From Rikenellaceae bacterium (GTDB lineage: Bacteria; Bacteroidota; Bacteroidia; Bacteroidales; UBA932): a DNA stretch of 19,906 nt. Within the stretch, counting starts at the first letter, position 1. Every line of letters starts with the position of its first letter. The position numbers and the translations under genes were made by a program. The notes under the pieces were generated by a model, which searched no databases, had not been told where the DNA came from, and was given only the letters and a program-made list of their open reading frames with translations. Shown here piece by piece: positions 15,766 to 19,906 of this stretch. Location of the stretch: contig JAAZIW010000111.1 in assembly GCA_012800665.1 (NCBI GenBank), forward strand, positions 1 to 19,906, in the 5' to 3' direction.

Positions 15766-16119
15766 ATGAACGCAGTATTTACAATTTTAGTTGTACTCAT
15801 AATTCTCGCAGCCATACTGCTCATTTTAGTTGTGCTGCTTCAGAATAGCAAGGGTGGTGGATTAGCCAGCAACTTTGTTGCCGGAAATCAAACTTTCGGC
15901 GTACGTCAAACAGCAGACCTTTTGGAAAAATTCACCTGGGGTCTCATTGCTTTCATTATGGTTGTTTCTATTATAACATCCTTTACTATCCGCAAAACAG
16001 GCTCCAGCGGCGTGGATATCAGCAGCGATATAGAGAATGTTCAAGAACAACAGCCTGCTTTCCCCACAGCTCCCATAGAACAGAGTGCTCCTGATACAGG
16101 AACTCCTCAGTCAGACTAA
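15766..16119 (+). CDS. secG: Preprotein translocase subunit SecG
   Basis: A 117-aa protein with two membrane helices (about 3-26 and 55-75) separated by the family loop LLQNSKGGGLASNF, followed by a Ser/Gln/Pro-rich hydrophilic tail. SecG assists SecYE/SecA-driven export across the inner membrane. Last gene of its operon; its TAA overlaps the stop of the convergent GH29 gene, leaving no room for a terminator between them. Confidence 0.95.
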   Translation: MNAVFTILVVLIILAAILLILVVLLQNSKGGGLASNFVAGNQTFGVRQTADLLEKFTWGLIAFIMVVSIITSFTIRKTGSSGVDISSDIENVQEQQPAFPTAPIEQSAPDTGTPQSD

Positions 16120-17246
16120 TCAATTCCCTTATTTGCCTCGCCTATAGCGGCAAGGCGCTCAAGCGCTTCGTCCGGAAGAGTTCCATCCGGACGGGGGCCT
16201 ATATTCAACAGCAGATTGGCGCCCATTCCGTTCACCTTTCGCATATATTCTATCAACTCCTCAGAACTCTTATAAGCAGTGTCTTTTATACGGTAGCCCC
16301 AGCTGTTGTTCATGGTACGGCAGGTTTCGAGGGGAAGACTGTCCGAAATTGTTTGATTAGGAGCGAAGCCTGTGGTGTTTTCGCCCGGTAAATCCTGTTC
16401 GAAGATTTGAATGTCCTCTCCGGGGAACGTCGGCAAGTGATGATTGTTGCCCACAAGGCAGCCCGGCTGAAGCTGATGTATAAGAGCGTATATTCCATCC
16501 AAATCCCAGGTTTCGGCCGCCTGTCCGTAAGGCTGATATTCGCAGTCCCAAAGGCCGTCAAACCATATCGCCCCCACCTCCCCATAATTTGTAAGCAATT
16601 CTGTAAGTTGCTCTTTCATAAAGCCGATATAATGTTGCCAGAGGGCGTTTTGCTGCCAGAATTCGGGTGTGATTTCACTCGGCTCTTCGGGAGCATCCAC
16701 AAATAGGCGGCCGTTATGACCGGTTTTTCCGAGAGGCCAATAATCTTCGCGAGTCCAATCCAGAATTGAATAATAGAAATGGATTTTAATACCCTGCTTG
16801 CGGCATTCATCGGCAAGCTCCTTTATGATGTCCCGCTTGAAAGGAGTGGAATCCACTATGTTGAAGTCAGAGGCGGCGGTTTTGAACATAGAAAAGCCAT
16901 CATGATGGCGGGTGGTTATACAGAGGTATTTTGCTCCGGCATTCTTGAAGGCGGTCACCCATTCCGTCGCATTGAATTTAGAGGGGTAGAATCCCGCCGC
17001 CAAATTCTTGTATTCGTAAGCGTTCAACTTCTGCGATTCGAGAGCCCATTCGCCCTGCCCTAACATGGAGTAAATGCCCCAATGTATGAAAATCCCAAAC
17101 TTGGCTTCAGCAAATTCCGCCTTGGCCTGACGATTGGCTGTTTCGAAATCAAGTTCAGGAACCTGGCTCTTGTCTCCTATTTTACATCCGGTGTTGCATC
17201 CGGCCGAAAGAACCAGAGCGAATACAAATAAAGCTATCTTTTTCAT
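16116..17246 (-). CDS. GH29 alpha-L-fucosidase, lipoprotein
   Basis: A 376-aa exported enzyme; the signal peptide ends in LSAGC (Cys17), so probably lipid-anchored. Family GH29 signatures are clear: KFGIFIHWGIYS (50-60), TTRHHDGFSMF (111-121), AIWFDG with the catalytic nucleophile Asp230, MNNSWGY (312-318) and LLLNIGPRPDG (345-355). The acid/base cannot be fixed by eye (Glu277, Glu283 and Glu289 are candidates). The family hydrolyses alpha-L-fucosides from host glycans or fucosylated polysaccharides. The protein ends soon after the barrel and lacks the C-terminal beta-sandwich found in many relatives. Divergent from the GH2 gene; the two may act on one glycan. Confidence 0.95.
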   Translation of the reverse strand: MKKIALFVFALVLSAGCNTGCKIGDKSQVPELDFETANRQAKAEFAEAKFGIFIHWGIYSMLGQGEWALESQKLNAYEYKNLAAGFYPSKFNATEWVTAFKNAGAKYLCITTRHHDGFSMFKTAASDFNIVDSTPFKRDIIKELADECRKQGIKIHFYYSILDWTREDYWPLGKTGHNGRLFVDAPEEPSEITPEFWQQNALWQHYIGFMKEQLTELLTNYGEVGAIWFDGLWDCEYQPYGQAAETWDLDGIYALIHQLQPGCLVGNNHHLPTFPGEDIQIFEQDLPGENTTGFAPNQTISDSLPLETCRTMNNSWGYRIKDTAYKSSEELIEYMRKVNGMGANLLLNIGPRPDGTLPDEALERLAAIGEANKGID

Positions 17247-17269
17247 ACGATAAAGATAATTATTTTAAG

Positions 17270-17277
17270 CAAAACTA
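17270..17277 (-). promoter_or_regulatory. Possible -7 box for the GH29 gene
   Basis: TAGTTTTG on the minus strand fits TAnnTTTG, 23 bp before the GH29 ATG. No convincing -33 element was seen. Confidence 0.4.
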
Positions 17278-17319
17278 ACACGCTTTGGTTTTTGGTTAAG
17301 ATAAATTGAGTTTTTTTGT

Positions 17320-17327
17320 TATTTTTG
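17320..17327 (+). promoter_or_regulatory. Possible -7 box for the GH2 gene
   Basis: TATTTTTG fits TAnnTTTG in an A/T-rich tract 32 bp before the GH2 ATG. The nearest upstream TTTG (17291-17294) is 25 bp away, rather far for a -33 box. Confidence 0.4.
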
Positions 17328-17359
17328 AATTTCTTATCCATACTAATACTCTCTTTTGA

Positions 17360-19906
17360 ATGAAATTGATCATTATTATCCTGCTGAGTGTTTTGCAAAT
17401 TGCGACAGCATCAGCAAGCCCTGCCCGTTACGAAAGAAGCATCAACAGCAGATGGACATTCCATAAGGAAGGGTCGGATATCACGGAGACCGTGAACATA
17501 CCGCACACTTGGAACGCTCTTGATTGCCAGGACGATACACCAGGATACTGGCGCGGAACGGCTTGGTACGAAAAAACGGTTATAATCAATGATGAACTTG
17601 ACGGTAAAAGACTTTTTGTCAGATTCGAAGGCGCAAATCAGGAATTGGATTTATATGTGAACGACTTACACGCAGGAAACCACAAAGGCGGTTATACTGC
17701 ATTCGTTTTCGACATCAGCCAACTGGTAAAAAGAGGATGCAATTCATTCAAGATTAAACTTACCAACTCTCACGATGAAGCCATCCCGCCGATGCGGGCG
17801 GATTTTACCTTCTTCGGCGGAGTTTACAGGGATGTATCCTTAATCTTTGTTCCTGAAAATCACATCAGCGTAAGCCATTATGCAAGCAGCGGGGTGTATA
17901 TTTCAACTCCCGAATGCGACAGAGAGTCAGCCAAGGTAAAGATAGTCACTCACCTTACCTTGAACAATACAGCCAAAAGGCTGATTTTGGAGCAACAGAT
18001 TATCGACCCGAAAGGCAATGCTATAGCCACTCTCAAGCATCCTCTCCGCTCTGCACCCGCCACATCCGACTATGTGGTCGAGCAACACACCAAAATCATC
18101 AATCCTGTACTTTGGGACTTGGATTCACCGGAACAATACTCTCTTATTACCCGGCTTTTGGATAAAAATGGCAAAGTGATAGACAAACAGCTTGATGCCT
18201 TTGGAATACGATATTTCAACTTTGATCCCGATAAAGGTTTTTTTCTTAATGGCAGGCATGTAAAGCTGATAGGAACAAACCGCCACCAGGACTATAAGAA
18301 TTTGGGGAACGCCGTACCGGATGAAATTCACCTCCGAGATGTGCGCCAGCTCAAGAAAATGGGTGGTAATTTTCTTCGGATTGCCCATTATCCCCAGGAC
18401 CCTATAATATCCGGAACCTGTGATGAAATGGGAATTGTTACATGCGTAGAAATTCCAATAATAGACCGCATTGGCAATTCTCCTGATTTTACAGAGAATT
18501 GCATAAATATGGCTCTGGAAATGGTTTATCAAAATTACAATCACCCATCAATGATTATCTGGGCCTATATGAATGAGGTTTTGATTGAATCTCCGTGGAA
18601 TACCGGAAAAATCTCCCAAAAAGATTATTTTACTCGGCTTTACGATTGTGCATCACGCATTGACTATGCAATAAAAAGAGCTGATCCCCTGCGTCCGACA
18701 ATGATACCCAACCACAATTTCCCGGAAAGATATAAACAGAGCGGTATCACCGACATTCCGGATATTCTAGGCTTCAACCTCTATTGCGGTTGGTACACGG
18801 GAGGGCTGGATTCCTTGGGTCCTACCCTTGACAAGTTGCGTGATATGTTCCCCGGAAAGAGTCTTATTCTTACTGAATACGGTGCAGATGCCGATTCGCG
18901 ACTTCATAGTTTTTCGCCCGAATGCTTTGATTACACCTGTGAATATGGACTCATGTTCCATAAGCATTATATTCAGCTTATCCTTGAAAAGGAATATCTG
19001 GCCGGCAGCAATGTATGGAATCTCAATGATTTCTATTCTGAATTCAGAGGCTTTGCCGTTCCGCATGTAAACTGCAAAGGCCTTGCTACATTGGACAGGA
19101 TTCCGAAAGACAGTTACTGGTTTTATACTGCTATGCTGAGCGGAAAACCGTTTATAAGAATAGGGGGAGCTGACTGGAAAATCCGTGGCGGACAGGCCTC
19201 TAAGGGCGTTTGTTTGCAGCCTGTGGAAGTCTTCTCCACAGCCGCTCAGATAGAGTTGAAATTGAACGGAAAACACCTTGGAACCAGACCGAAGGAAGGA
19301 CACTCTGCTGTTTTTGACGTCCCCTTTACTGATGGAGAAAATATATTGGAGGCTTGCGGCTCCGATGGAGTTACAGATATTCTGCGAGTAGATTTTCGCA
19401 TGATACCGGAGGATCTCTCTAAATTTAAGGAAATCAATGTAATGCTCGGCTCAAAGCGATATTTCGAAGATAGGGATGCCGGACAGATATGGATTCCGGA
19501 ACAAGAATACCATACGGGATCCTGGGGATATGTCGGGGGACAAGTAATGCGTCCTAGATACTCCTCCGGAGCCCGTCCGGCATTTGAGGCAAATATTTTG
19601 GGTACTTCCATTGACCCTGTATTCCAAACACAAAGGGCGGGATTAGAGGCCTTCAAGGCAGATGTTCCCAATGGCAAGTACTATGTCTATCTATATTTCG
19701 CAGAACTTGCCGGTCCTGTTAAAGGCAAGCCTATGCCATACAATCTTGGAAATGACATACTGACCGGCGACATAACACCTGAAAGGGTGTTCGATGTCGC
19801 CATAAACGGAAAGACAGTATTGGAAGAATTTGACCTTTCCAAAACATACGGCAACAATGTGGCGGTAATAAAAAAATTCCCGATTGATGTATGTGACGGA
19901 AGCGGA
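17360..19906 (+). CDS. GH2 family glycosidase with malectin-like domain, probable beta-galactosidase (3' end outside window)
   Basis: I read 849 uninterrupted codons from ATG 17360 to the right edge. A signal peptide (MKLIIIILLSVLQIATASA) is followed by the GH2 sugar-binding sandwich (NSRWTFHKEGSD, HTWNALD, TFFGGVYRDV), the immunoglobulin-like domain, and the TIM barrel with LIGTNRHQD and GNFLRIAHYP. Acid/base Glu406 (IIWAYMNEV) and nucleophile Glu506 (LILTEYGAD) are both present. From about residue 693 a malectin-like carbohydrate-binding domain follows (GSKRYFEDRDAGQ, GKYYVYLYFAEL, ERVFDVAINGK). GH2 includes beta-galactosidases, beta-mannosidases and glucuronidases; this architecture most resembles Bacteroidota beta-galactosidases, but specificity is unproven. 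It is divergent from the GH29 gene and separated from it by 113 bp. Confidence 0.92.
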   Translation, partial: MKLIIIILLSVLQIATASASPARYERSINSRWTFHKEGSDITETVNIPHTWNALDCQDDTPGYWRGTAWYEKTVIINDELDGKRLFVRFEGANQELDLYVNDLHAGNHKGGYTAFVFDISQLVKRGCNSFKIKLTNSHDEAIPPMRADFTFFGGVYRDVSLIFVPENHISVSHYASSGVYISTPECDRESAKVKIVTHLTLNNTAKRLILEQQIIDPKGNAIATLKHPLRSAPATSDYVVEQHTKIINPVLWDLDSPEQYSLITRLLDKNGKVIDKQLDAFGIRYFNFDPDKGFFLNGRHVKLIGTNRHQDYKNLGNAVPDEIHLRDVRQLKKMGGNFLRIAHYPQDPIISGTCDEMGIVTCVEIPIIDRIGNSPDFTENCINMALEMVYQNYNHPSMIIWAYMNEVLIESPWNTGKISQKDYFTRLYDCASRIDYAIKRADPLRPTMIPNHNFPERYKQSGITDIPDILGFNLYCGWYTGGLDSLGPTLDKLRDMFPGKSLILTEYGADADSRLHSFSPECFDYTCEYGLMFHKHYIQLILEKEYLAGSNVWNLNDFYSEFRGFAVPHVNCKGLATLDRIPKDSYWFYTAMLSGKPFIRIGGADWKIRGGQASKGVCLQPVEVFSTAAQIELKLNGKHLGTRPKEGHSAVFDVPFTDGENILEACGSDGVTDILRVDFRMIPEDLSKFKEINVMLGSKRYFEDRDAGQIWIPEQEYHTGSWGYVGGQVMRPRYSSGARPAFEANILGTSIDPVFQTQRAGLEAFKADVPNGKYYVYLYFAELAGPVKGKPMPYNLGNDILTGDITPERVFDVAINGKTVLEEFDLSKTYGNNVAVIKKFPIDVCDGSG

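Overview
The window looks like a chromosome segment from a glycan-degrading member of the Bacteroidota, most likely a gut-type Bacteroidales. This rests on a complete hybrid two-component system (HTCS) fused to an AraC domain, several exported glycosidases, Bacteroidota -7 boxes (TAnnTTTG) at most promoters, little Shine-Dalgarno sequence, and a sigma-54 regulator/lptE/secG cluster that I know from this phylum. I cannot name the genus.

Left block (1-7914): a three-gene minus-strand operon, GH130 mannoside-active enzyme -> MFS sugar transporter -> exported protein of unrecognised family (runs off the left edge). It is divergent from an HTCS. Between them lies a 21-bp-spaced direct repeat (GTACAC x2) at the right distance upstream of the GH130 promoter to be the HTCS operator. 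Together they form a small, locally regulated glycan-use locus with no SusC/SusD pair in the window. The key start choices are GH130 at 3735 and HTCS at 3877; the longest open frames begin earlier but overlap the promoter/operator.

Between the blocks (7915-8304): about 360 bp without a gene holding a repeated 19-mer, a perfect 16-bp palindrome, a long hairpin and a strong bidirectional terminator.

Centre (8305-11741, minus): the str operon rpsL-rpsG-fusA-rpsJ, followed 10 bp later by a tRNA with anticodon CAT and then the terminator. The usual continuation into the S10 operon (rplC onward) is absent, so the ribosomal cluster is broken after rpsJ. Upstream lies an OmpA/TPR-type lipoprotein gene (11803-13449), with the str promoter overlapping its last codons.

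Right block: divergently from the lipoprotein, a compact plus-strand operon encodes a sigma-54 activator without a receiver domain, LptE, a small conserved protein and SecG, with 4-bp and 7-bp overlaps and a 6-bp gap. SecG converges on a GH29 alpha-L-fucosidase lipoprotein with overlapping stop codons. Divergent from that is a GH2 glycosidase with a malectin-like domain, cut by the right edge.

I did not find a clearly new defence or mobile system. The best candidates for something undescribed are the unassigned exported protein of the GH130 operon, the operator architecture, and the unusual tRNA T-loop.
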